Source: Phocaeicola plebeius (GTDB lineage: Bacteria; Bacteroidota; Bacteroidia; Bacteroidales; Bacteroidaceae). Taken from it: 6,455 nucleotides of DNA. Each line of letters starts with the position of its first letter. Position 1 is the stretch's first letter. This document shows positions 1-6,171 of this stretch, in pieces. Location: the NCBI GenBank assembly GCA_004558305.1, contig SFDG01000108.1:1-6455 (forward strand), read 5' to 3'. Under the pieces are notes generated by a model. The model was not told the DNA's origin. It worked only from the letters and a program-made list of their open reading frames with translations, and made no database searches. Made by a program: the position numbers and the translations under genes.

Positions 1-524
1 AGGGGCTTGTTGTCGGCGGCCTTTCCCTGGAAGAGGGTCTTGCCCACGGCATCGGTGGTGCCGAACAGCCGTTCGGCCATGGAGGCAGGCATCACGACAT
101 TCAGGGCTTCGTTGAGTGATTCGGTGGTGCCTGCCAGCATCTCCGGCTGGAACACCTTCAGGAAATTCCCGAATCCGCCACAGCTGCTGATGGAGAAGGG
201 ATGCCCATCTACTTCCACTTCCCGTTCCTGCCGCCACGACTGCAGGATGGCCGTGGCCTCCACGTGGGGCGAGCAGCTGCCTATCAGTTCGGCAAACGGT
301 CGCGGCAGGTTGAGGCTCCAGCCCCAGTCGGCATTGGGATAGAACTCGGCACGGACGATACGGTCGCAGTGGCGGTAGCTGCGGTTGAAGTGGTAGTCGT
401 AGTCCACCTGCGTCAGGATGACGAGGAAGGAGGCGAAGGCGATGGTCAGCCCTACGATGTTGAGCACGCTGGCGGTGAAGAACCGCCGGAAGGTATGGGT
501 AAAGTTGCGGTAGAATGTTTTCAT
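1..524 (-). CDS. MacB/FtsX-type ABC transporter permease, N-terminal part (runs off left edge)
   Basis: The first 174 residues of an inner-membrane permease are visible, read leftward from ATG at 524-522, with no stop before the left edge. A basic, Arg-rich N-terminus (YRNFTHTFRRFF) leads into one membrane segment at about residues 18-39. The part that follows should be periplasmic. It includes a DYDYHFNRSYRHCDRIVRAE-like stretch and, near residues 142-165, VVMPASMAERLFGTTDAVGKTL, which resembles the MacB periplasmic core domain. In this family the permease couples cytoplasmic ATP hydrolysis to shape changes in the periplasm that work with an adaptor and a TolC channel; it is not a classic substrate pore. 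The gene follows the adaptor by 47 nt on the same strand, so it is probably third in the operon. No Shine-Dalgarno sequence is seen upstream, as is usual in Bacteroidetes. The ATPase is not in the window. The substrate cannot be told from the sequence. Confidence 0.86.
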   Translation of the reverse strand, partial: MKTFYRNFTHTFRRFFTASVLNIVGLTIAFASFLVILTQVDYDYHFNRSYRHCDRIVRAEFYPNADWGWSLNLPRPFAELIGSCSPHVEATAILQSWRQEREVEVDGHPFSISSCGGFGNFLKVFQPEMLAGTTESLNEALNVVMPASMAERLFGTTDAVGKTLFQGKAADNKP

Positions 525-571
525 GACGGTATGCGTTTAGTGATAATGATATTGCCGTGACGGGTTGTCGG

Positions 572-1822
572 TCAGTCCAGTACCAGCACCTCGTTGTCCT
601 TGTAGCTTTCGTAGCCGGAGATGATGACCCGTTCGCCTTTCTCCAGGCCCTCGGTCACTTCGTAGAACTGCGGGTTCTGGCGGCCGATGCGGATCTTGCG
701 GCGGTAGGCTTTCTTGCCGTCCTTGTCGACCACGAAGATCCAGTTGCCGCCGGTCACCTGGAAGAAGGTGCCTTTCGGGATGAGGACGCTTTCGGTCGGC
801 TCGCCCAGCTGCAGGTCGATGTAGTAGGTCTGTCCGCTGCGGATGTTCTCCGGACGCTTGCCCACGAAGACGAAGTCGGTGCGGAAGCGGCCCTCGCGCA
901 CTTCGGGATAGACCTTGCGCACTTTCAGCTCGAAGGCGGAGCCTTGGCGTTCGAAGGTAGCGGGCAGTCCGTTGGTCACCCGGTCGATGTAGTGTTCGTC
1001 AATCATTGCCTCAATCTTGTAGTCGGAGAGGTCGTTGATCTGTCCCACCATCTGTCCGGCGGTGATGTTCTGTCCCAGTTCGGCATCCAGCAGTCCCAGT
1101 TCGCCGTCGATGGTGGCCCGTACCTCCAGTTTGTTCTTCCGTTCGCGGATGAGCATCACGTTCTTCCGCATGTTCTGCAGGTTGTCCTCCATCTGGTCCA
1201 TCTGGATGGTGCGGTAGATGCTGTCCTGCTTCAGCCGTTCGCTGATGAGGGCGTGCTTCTTCTGCGATGCCTCAAAATCCTCTTTGGCCTGCAGGTATTC
1301 CTCCCGGCTGATGAGTCGTTCCTCGTAGAGGCGTTCGTACTGCCGGTAGGTGCGCTGCTTGCGCTGCGTGTCGATGTCCAGCTGCACCTTCTCCGTTTCG
1401 TTGTTCAGCTTGTCCTGCTGCATGGTCACCTGCGTGTTGCGCAGCAGGTTCTGCTTCTCCGCCAGTTCCGACTCCGCATTCAGTATCTGCAGGTCGAGGT
1501 TGGAGTTGCTCAGCAGCAGGATGACATCGCCCTTGCGGACGTGCGCCCCTTCTTCCACTACCTTCTGCTGGACGATGCCTCCTTCTTCAGGACTGAGCTG
1601 TACGACCGAGATGGGCTGCACCTGTCCGTTCACGCGGATGTAGTCGTTGAATTTTCCATATTGCACTTCGGCCATGTTGAGCGACTGTCCGTTCACTTTC
1701 AGCGTAGCGGCATGATTGCCGAAGATAATCCAAAGCACCAGCACGACCAGTGCCGTTCCGCCGACCATATAAGGCAAGTGCTTCTTCTGAATCCCTTTTT
1801 TCTTCTCTAATTGTATATCCAT
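572..1822 (-). CDS. HlyD/AcrA-family periplasmic adaptor subunit of an efflux system
   Basis: This 416-residue membrane-fusion protein would bridge the inner-membrane permease and the outer-membrane TolC channel. A Lys-rich cytoplasmic start (LEKKKGIQKK) precedes a single membrane anchor at about residues 18-35. There is no lipobox, so it is anchored by this helix. The first half of the biotinyl-lipoyl-like domain lies near 62-105 (RVNGQVQPISVVQLSPEEGG, then VVEEGAHVRKGDVILLL). A long Gln/Glu/Lys-rich alpha-helical hairpin spans about 108-232. The second lipoyl half is at about 233-265 (VRATIDGELGLLDAELGQNI). A beta-barrel and a membrane-proximal domain follow to the C-terminus (VTEGLEKGERVIISGYES). 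Length and domain order are normal for the family. It lies downstream of tolC across a repeat-filled 127-nt gap and upstream of the permease, all on the minus strand. The start at 1822 is the ATG that gives the complete anchor. No Shine-Dalgarno sequence is visible. The substrate is unknown. Confidence 0.93.
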   Translation of the reverse strand: MDIQLEKKKGIQKKHLPYMVGGTALVVLVLWIIFGNHAATLKVNGQSLNMAEVQYGKFNDYIRVNGQVQPISVVQLSPEEGGIVQQKVVEEGAHVRKGDVILLLSNSNLDLQILNAESELAEKQNLLRNTQVTMQQDKLNNETEKVQLDIDTQRKQRTYRQYERLYEERLISREEYLQAKEDFEASQKKHALISERLKQDSIYRTIQMDQMEDNLQNMRKNVMLIRERKNKLEVRATIDGELGLLDAELGQNITAGQMVGQINDLSDYKIEAMIDEHYIDRVTNGLPATFERQGSAFELKVRKVYPEVREGRFRTDFVFVGKRPENIRSGQTYYIDLQLGEPTESVLIPKGTFFQVTGGNWIFVVDKDGKKAYRRKIRIGRQNPQFYEVTEGLEKGERVIISGYESYKDNEVLVLD

Positions 1823-1839
1823 AGTGAGTATCTTTTAAA

Positions 1840-1967
1840 TTTCATTCTTCATTTTGGGGAATTTAAAATTATAAATTTAAAATTATCCGTTAGCTTCATT
1901 CTACATTTTGGGGAATTTAAAATTTAAAATTTTAAATTATCAGTTAGTTTCATTCCTCATTCTTCAT
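1840..1967 (-). repeat. AT-rich tandem repeat between tolC and hlyD (ATGAAGAATGA units)
   Basis: Read on the minus strand, three copies of a unit start with ATG at 1967, 1906 and 1852, giving spacings of 61 and 54 nt. Each begins ATG(A/T)AGAATGA. The first two continue with a (C/T)TAAC(T/G)GATAATTT core, an AT-rich TTTAAATT tract, and TTTAAATTCCCCAAAATG leading into the next copy. The third copy is cut short before the adaptor gene. The first copy overlaps the 3' end of tolC and provides its last codons and stop. Similar ATGAAGAATGA-containing repeats are, from memory, common between genes in Bacteroides. The role is not known; possibilities are a transcript-processing or stability element, or simple slippage and duplication. 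The TTTAAATT tracts are self-complementary and could form weak hairpins. Confidence 0.8.
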
Positions 1968-3317
1968 TATAACAAGTTCTTTCCCTTGATAGTAATCCAC
2001 CAGCCGGCACTTCATCAGGTAGGTCAGCCGGCTTTGCAGCAGCAGGGTCTGGCTCTCTAACAGGGTAGCGGCATTGTTCTTCACGTCGAGCGAGGTCATC
2101 AGTCCTTCCTCGAACTTGCGGCGGGTGACGCGGTACGCCAAGGCATCCGAGCTGACCTTCCTCTCCATCTGCAGGCTTTCCTTCAGGTAGCCTTCGCGGT
2201 CCTGTACCGCCTGGAGGACGAGTTTCTGCAGTTCCTCCTTCTGGGCCTCGTACTGCTCCACGGCGATGCGGTAGTTGTTTACCGCCTGCCGACGGTTGGT
2301 GAGTGCGGTCAGTCGGTTGAAGAAAGGAATGCTCATCGAGAAACCGAAGTACTGTCCGAAGTTCGTGTCCATCTGCTTCTTCCACGACGGATAGCCCGTC
2401 TTGTGCAGCTCCTTGTAGTAGGACGAGGAGATGCCGGCATAGAAGCTGATGCTGGGGAAGAAGGCACAGAGCGATTTCTTGCGTTCCATGTTGGCCACCT
2501 GCTTGCGCATTTCTGCCTGGCGCAGGGTGGGGTTGGTGCGGAGGGCGATGTGATAGACCGTGTCCGCATCGGCCGGTTGCAGGTCCACTTGTTCCAGCGT
2601 CGTCGCTTCCAGCAGGCAGGTATCGAGCAGCAGGGTGTCGGCGGCAGGCAGGTTCATCTGCTGTTTCAGGGTGAGCAGGGCCGTAGCGTAGAGGTTCTCC
2701 TGGTGCGTCAGGTGGTAGGCATCAGTGGCCTGCTGTGCCGCCACTTGGGCCACATCGGCCGCCCCTTTCAGTCCCAGTTCCTCCTGGCGGCGCGTCTTGT
2801 AGAGCAGGGAATCGCTGTCTGCCAGCTTCTGCCGGGCGAGGCGGGCCGTACCGTAATAGTACAGGGCATTGATGTAGGCCTGGAAGGTTTCGAGGGCCGT
2901 GTTGTCGCGGGCTTCCTGCAAGGCGGCTTTGCCCAGCAGCACGTTGGCCCGTGAGCGGCGTACCTCGTTGATGAGGCTGCCGCCCCGGAACACCGGGATA
3001 GAGGTCTCCAGTGCATAGCCGTTGTTGAAGGTGGAGATATTGTTATAGGTATTGGTTTCAGGATCTACCGAGCGGCCGTAGTTGTACTGTACGCCGATGC
3101 TCCCATTCACGGAAGGGAGGAAACTGCCGATGGCTTTCATGCGGTCCAGCCGGTAGTTGCTGGCTTCGTACGTGCGCTGCTTCACCGTGCGGTTGTGCTC
3201 CACGGCATAAGCCATGCAGCGGTCGATGCTCCACGTTTCCTGTGCCTCGACAGGAAGGCTGCCGAAGCCGATGGCCAGAACAGCCAGTGATGTTGGAATG
3301 AATCTGCTTGTCTTCAT
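1950..3317 (-). CDS. TolC-family outer-membrane efflux protein
   Basis: This 455-residue protein belongs to the OEP/TolC family, whose trimers form an outer-membrane barrel joined to a long periplasmic helical tunnel. Residues 1-25 look like a Sec signal peptide ending VEA, with the mature protein starting QETWSIDRCMAYAVEHN, the usual helix that opens the fold. Two OEP repeats are seen, at about 29-230 and 255-445. Each has a predicted barrel strand pair: YALETSIPVFRGG near 95-107, and GFSMSIPFFNRL in the second half. Long Gln/Glu/Leu-rich helices follow each pair. It is the first gene of the leftward operon, and a sigma-54-like promoter lies about 30 nt upstream of its ATG. The last residues (VIMKNEE) are unusual because they are encoded by a copy of an intergenic repeat, which also supplies the TGA stop. 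The natural end of the fold is probably near YYQGKEL. Confidence 0.93.
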   Translation of the reverse strand: MKTSRFIPTSLAVLAIGFGSLPVEAQETWSIDRCMAYAVEHNRTVKQRTYEASNYRLDRMKAIGSFLPSVNGSIGVQYNYGRSVDPETNTYNNISTFNNGYALETSIPVFRGGSLINEVRRSRANVLLGKAALQEARDNTALETFQAYINALYYYGTARLARQKLADSDSLLYKTRRQEELGLKGAADVAQVAAQQATDAYHLTHQENLYATALLTLKQQMNLPAADTLLLDTCLLEATTLEQVDLQPADADTVYHIALRTNPTLRQAEMRKQVANMERKKSLCAFFPSISFYAGISSSYYKELHKTGYPSWKKQMDTNFGQYFGFSMSIPFFNRLTALTNRRQAVNNYRIAVEQYEAQKEELQKLVLQAVQDREGYLKESLQMERKVSSDALAYRVTRRKFEEGLMTSLDVKNNAATLLESQTLLLQSRLTYLMKCRLVDYYQGKELVIMKNEE

Positions 3318-3348
3318 GTGTCTTTAGTCTTTCTTTACCCTTTCTCTA

Positions 3349-3363
3349 TCAAATACCATGCCA
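3349..3363 (-). promoter_or_regulatory. Sigma-54 (-24/-12) type promoter of the tolC operon
   Basis: On the minus strand the sequence reads TGGCATGGTATTTGA. The sigma-54 consensus is TGGCAC-N5-TTGC. The -24 GG is at 3362-3361, the -12 G is at 3350, and the spacing is exact; the -24 hexamer differs at its last base, and the -12 element has GA in place of GC. Transcription would start near 3337-3338, leaving a leader of about 20 nt before the tolC ATG at 3317. Two enhancer-like dyads lie upstream, and an NtrC-family activator is encoded next door, so the match is well supported by context. No convincing TAnnTTTG box for the housekeeping sigma factor was found for tolC. Confidence 0.72.
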
Positions 3364-3415
3364 AACTCGTAATGCGTTGTCTATTAGTGGGTAGAAGAAA
3401 TTCTTGCCGTCTGTA

Positions 3416-3434
3416 CTGTCTAAAAATTAGACAG
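3416..3434. promoter_or_regulatory. Perfect 8-bp dyad, probable activator-binding site 1
   Basis: CTGTCTAA and TTAGACAG are perfect inverted halves separated by AAA. The centre, at 3425, is about 87 bp upstream of the predicted tolC start point, a typical distance for an enhancer bound by an NtrC-family activator. The site lies between two divergent transcription units. It has no trailing T-run in either orientation that would make it a terminator. The likely ligand is the adjacent response regulator, or rather its intact ancestor; this is inferred from position and symmetry. Confidence 0.68.
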
Positions 3435-3437
3435 TGA

Positions 3438-3456
3438 GTGTCTAATTTTTTGTCAC
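3438..3456. promoter_or_regulatory. Imperfect dyad with the same half-site, probable activator-binding site 2
   Basis: GTGTCTAA, then TTT, then TTTGTCAC. The left half repeats the TGTCTAA of site 1 exactly, and the right half matches the inverted copy at 6 of 8 positions with the same 3-nt spacer. The centre is at 3447, 22 bp from the centre of site 1, which is about two helical turns and puts both sites on the same DNA face. A strong plus a weak tandem site is usual for cooperative binding by NtrC-type dimers. The site also sits just upstream of the response regulator's own promoter, so it could mediate autoregulation. Confidence 0.58.
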
Positions 3457-3487
3457 TCTTTACACTTCTCCTTTGTGTTTCTTTGCG

Positions 3488-3495
3488 TACCTTTG
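3488..3495 (+). promoter_or_regulatory. Bacteroidetes -7 box (TACCTTTG) for the response regulator gene
   Basis: TACCTTTG fits the Bacteroides housekeeping -7 element TAnnTTTG. Transcription would start a few bases downstream, near 3500, giving a leader of about 30 nt to the ATG at 3530. A clear TTTG -33 box at the preferred 19-21 nt spacing is missing; that position holds CTTCTC. The TTTG at 3472-3475 is too close. The promoter may therefore be weak or helped by an activator. Confidence 0.6.
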
Positions 3496-3529
3496 CATCC
3501 GTAAGACGAATCTTAATGAATCAAGAAGT

Positions 3530-4837
3530 ATGGCAAAACAAGGAACCCTATTGGTGGTGGACGACAACCGCAACATTCTGACTTCGCTGCAGTACCTGCT
3601 GTCGGACTATTTCGAGCGGGTGCTCACCTTGCCCTCGCCTGTGTCGCTGCCTTCTGTCTTGCAGAAGGAGGCTCCTGATGTGGTATTGCTCGACATGAAT
3701 TTCTCGTCGGGAATCAACAGCGGCAACGAAGGATTGTACTGGTTGCGCGAAGTGAAACGCCTTCGTCCTCAGACGCAGGTGGTGCTGTTTACCGCCTATG
3801 CCGACATCACTCTGGCGGTGAACGGCCTGAAGGAGGGAGCGGCCGACTTTGTCGTGAAGCCGTGGGACAATGCCCGATTGGTACAGACATTGCAGGAAGC
3901 ATACAATAAGGTATGCGTCCCCCGAAAGGACAAGCCGGCCCCGGAACCGGTGGCGCAGGAGGCCATGTACTGGGGCCAGTCGAAGGCCATCCAGCCTTTG
4001 CGCACGATGGTGGAACGGGTCGCTTCTACCGATGCCAATATTCTGATTACCGGTGAGAACGGAACCGGCAAAGACATGCTCGCCCGCGAAATCCATCGCT
4101 TGTCCGACCGGCGAAGCGGTCCGATGGTCGTAGTGGACATGGGAGCCATTACCGAGTCGTTGTTCGAGAGTGAACTGTTCGGACACGTGAAAGGCTCGTT
4201 CACCGATGCCCGTACCGACCGCGTGGGGCGTTTTGAAGCCGCCAATGGCGGTACCCTGTTTCTCGACGAGATTGCCAACCTGCCGTATTATCTGCAGGCG
4301 AAGTTGCTGACGGTGCTGCAGCAGCGGTGTTATATCAAGGTCGGTACCAATACGCCCCAACGCACTGATATCCGGCTGATCTGTGCCACCAACCGAAACC
4401 TGAACGAAATGGTGCAGAAAGGTGAGTTCCGCGAGGACCTGCTCTACCGCATCAATACCATCCACCTCCATCTGCCAGCCCTCCGTGAGCGGAAAGAGGA
4501 CATCTTGCCCTTGGCCCACCGTTTCCTGCGCCTCTATGCGGCCAAGTACGGACGGGCAGCCTGCCGCTTCACGCCACAGGCGGAACAGAAGTTGCAGCAA
4601 TATCCCTGGTGGGGAAACATCCGCGAGCTGCAACATTGTGTGGAAAAGGCTGTCATCCTCTCGGAGGGAGCTTCCCTACAGGCAGAACAGCTTCAGTTGG
4701 CTTCTTCACAGCCTCCGGTGATGGAGGACATGCAGGAAGAACATCCGATTCAGACACTGGACGAGATGGAACGCACGCTGGTGCTCCGGGCCATCGAGCA
4801 ATCTCGTCCGCCTGGCTCCACCTCCTGCTGCTGGTAG
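3530..4837 (+). CDS. NtrC-family sigma-54 response regulator, C-terminal DNA-binding domain lost
   Basis: The protein has 435 residues. A receiver domain (about 5-125) has the acidic pair D11/D12, phospho-acceptor D55 (VVLLDMNF), T88 and K110. An AAA+ sigma-54 activation domain (about 147-380) has Walker A GENGTGKD at 175-182, the sigma-54 contact loop GSFTDA at 222-227 (usually GAFTGA), Walker B GGTLFLDEI at 240-248, the arginine-finger region REDLLYRIN at 301-309, and sensor II WWGNIREL at 360-367. Such proteins hydrolyse ATP to remodel sigma-54 polymerase. The start of a Fis-type helix-turn-helix is present (TLDEMERTLVLRAIEQS, 409-425) but stops there. The last ten residues (RPPGSTSCCW) are kinase codons read out of frame, so the DNA-binding helices are missing. 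ATG 3530 is chosen because it begins directly before the receiver fold (MAKQGTLLVVDD); an upstream TTG at 3473 would lie within the promoter. It is divergent from the efflux operon it probably controls. Confidence 0.9.
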   Translation: MAKQGTLLVVDDNRNILTSLQYLLSDYFERVLTLPSPVSLPSVLQKEAPDVVLLDMNFSSGINSGNEGLYWLREVKRLRPQTQVVLFTAYADITLAVNGLKEGAADFVVKPWDNARLVQTLQEAYNKVCVPRKDKPAPEPVAQEAMYWGQSKAIQPLRTMVERVASTDANILITGENGTGKDMLAREIHRLSDRRSGPMVVVDMGAITESLFESELFGHVKGSFTDARTDRVGRFEAANGGTLFLDEIANLPYYLQAKLLTVLQQRCYIKVGTNTPQRTDIRLICATNRNLNEMVQKGEFREDLLYRINTIHLHLPALRERKEDILPLAHRFLRLYAAKYGRAACRFTPQAEQKLQQYPWWGNIRELQHCVEKAVILSEGASLQAEQLQLASSQPPVMEDMQEEHPIQTLDEMERTLVLRAIEQSRPPGSTSCCW

Positions 4838-6090
4838 TGGGAGTCAGCCTGTTCACCGTCGGCTTCTGCCGCTCTTCCTGGTTCGAGCTGGGTACGGGCG
4901 GGGGCGCATGTGTGCTGTCGTTTCTGGTGTACCTGCAGCGACAGCGCGAGTTGCGCGAGAAGTGCTGGCTGATGCTGGAGGCCATCCGCAACTGCGACTA
5001 TTCTTTCCGGCTGCCGGTGGACGGATTGCGGGGCAGCGAGCGCATCTTGCAGAACACCCTCAACGAGTTCGGCGGATGGATGAGCCGGCAGAAACAGTGG
5101 ATGGAGCAGCGCGAACGCTTCTACGAGCTGATTCTGGCGAATGTCACGTCGGGCATCGTCGTACTGGACGAGGACCAGAAGATACTGCAGACCAATCCGG
5201 CGGCTGTCCGGCTGCTGGACCTCCCGACACTGGCCACCCTGCAGCAGTTGGAGCGGTATGGGAACCATCTGCCGCAGGTGTTCCGCTCGCTTCCGGCTGG
5301 CGAAAGCACGCTGGTACAGTTCACGGCCCGCCGAGGAGAGGTCAGCCTGCAGGTGCGGGCCTCTGCCATCCAGGTGGGCGGCCGCTGGATGCGTATCCTT
5401 TCGCTGAACGACATCCGTAGCGAAATGGATGCCAAGGAACTGGAGTCGTGGATGAAGCTGACGCGGGTACTGACCCACGAAATCATGAACTCCATCGCAC
5501 CCATCTCCTCGCTCAGCGACGTGTTTCTCCACCGTGAGGAGGTACGGCAAGGCCCGTTGTACGACGGCATCCGGGCCATTCACGACACGTCGGTGGGCCT
5601 CATTTCCTTTGTCGACAGCTATCGCAAGTTCTCGTCGCTGCAGCCGCCTTCGCCCGAGCCGTTCTACCTGTCCGACCTGCTGCAGCAGATTCGTGAGCTG
5701 CACATGGTACCCGATTCCATCGTGTGGACCCAGCAGATAGAACCGATGGACCTGATGCTGTATGCCGACCCCAACCTGATCCGTCAGGTGTTCATCAACC
5801 TGTTGAAAAATGCGGTCCAGGCGATAGGGGACCAGCCGGGCAGAATCCATTTGCGCGCTTTCTGTTCGGCCGACGAGCACATCTTTATCTATGTCAGCAA
5901 CAACGGGCCCGTCATTCCCGAGGCAGAAGCCGAACAGGTGTTTGTTCCTTTCTTCACCACGAAAGCACAGGGCACTGGCATCGGCCTTTCGCTGGTGCGG
6001 CAGATCATGCGGCTGTCCGACGGCAGCATCAGTCTGATGAAGCCTGGCACGAACGGCTGGAACACCACCTTTGTGCTGGAGTTCGACTAA
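4801..6090 (+). CDS. NtrY-like sensor histidine kinase, start codon and N-terminus missing
   Basis: From 4801 to the TAA at 6088-6090 there are 429 recognisable codons. Numbering from 4801, two membrane segments lie at about 4-22 and 30-46, a linker or HAMP-like helix at 47-108, a PAS-like domain at about 109-205 (FYELILANVTSGIVVLDEDQKIL), the phospho-acceptor helix at 218-240 with H226 (LTHEIMNSIAPI), the N box at 333-342 (NLLKNAVQAI), G1 at 365-372 (VSNNGPVI), the F box at 380-387 (VFVPFFTTK) and G2 at 391-397 (GTGIGLS). The frame stays open upstream to a GTG at 4609, but that stretch is the regulator gene read in another frame. No ATG exists in frame before 4972, which lies after both membrane helices. 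A GTG at 4837 overlaps the regulator stop (TAGTG) but falls inside the first helix. The kinase is probably the partner of the preceding regulator and is now 5'-truncated. Whether it is expressed is unclear. Confidence 0.82.
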   Translation: MSSAWLHLLLLVVGVSLFTVGFCRSSWFELGTGGGACVLSFLVYLQRQRELREKCWLMLEAIRNCDYSFRLPVDGLRGSERILQNTLNEFGGWMSRQKQWMEQRERFYELILANVTSGIVVLDEDQKILQTNPAAVRLLDLPTLATLQQLERYGNHLPQVFRSLPAGESTLVQFTARRGEVSLQVRASAIQVGGRWMRILSLNDIRSEMDAKELESWMKLTRVLTHEIMNSIAPISSLSDVFLHREEVRQGPLYDGIRAIHDTSVGLISFVDSYRKFSSLQPPSPEPFYLSDLLQQIRELHMVPDSIVWTQQIEPMDLMLYADPNLIRQVFINLLKNAVQAIGDQPGRIHLRAFCSADEHIFIYVSNNGPVIPEAEAEQVFVPFFTTKAQGTGIGLSLVRQIMRLSDGSISLMKPGTNGWNTTFVLEFD

Positions 6091-6171
6091 AACAGGTCAT
6101 CCAGCGTCACCTGGCTTTGAATCATGTCCGCCTGTGCATTCCGTTAAAGTGCTTTTTCCACAAAAATGCGC

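Noticed and set aside
557..1810. A 417-codon plus-strand open frame exactly opposite the adaptor gene
   Set aside because: It is antisense to a clear HlyD-family gene, reads as low-complexity Leu/Val/His-rich protein, and has no domain or start signal. Skewed codon use in GC-rich genes keeps such frames open.
3446..3466. A sigma-54 promoter for the response regulator on the plus strand (TGTCACTCTTTACAC)
   Set aside because: The -24 GG and -12 GC are both missing, and a TAnnTTTG box at 3488-3495 fits better.
3516..3581. A 21-codon upstream frame (MNQEVWQNKE...) overlapping the regulator start
   Set aside because: There is no ribosome-binding signal and it reads into the regulator coding region out of frame; most likely chance.
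3548..4636. A 362-codon minus-strand frame opposite the response regulator
   Set aside because: The plus strand encodes receiver and AAA+ motifs without doubt; the opposite frame shows no recognisable features.
4609..4800. An N-terminal extension of the kinase from GTG 4609
   Set aside because: These bases code the AAA+ C-terminal part of the regulator in another frame, and the extension protein (GKHPRAATLCGKGC...) has no kinase-like character.
4609..4837. Programmed -1 frameshift making a regulator-kinase fusion
   Set aside because: The frames do overlap in the right sense, but no slippery heptamer or downstream structure was found, and the missing HTH and kinase start are better explained by a deletion.
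4750..5880. A 376-codon minus-strand frame opposite the kinase
   Set aside because: It is a shadow of the kinase gene, Gln/His/Arg-rich with no domain, and it crosses the regulator-kinase junction.
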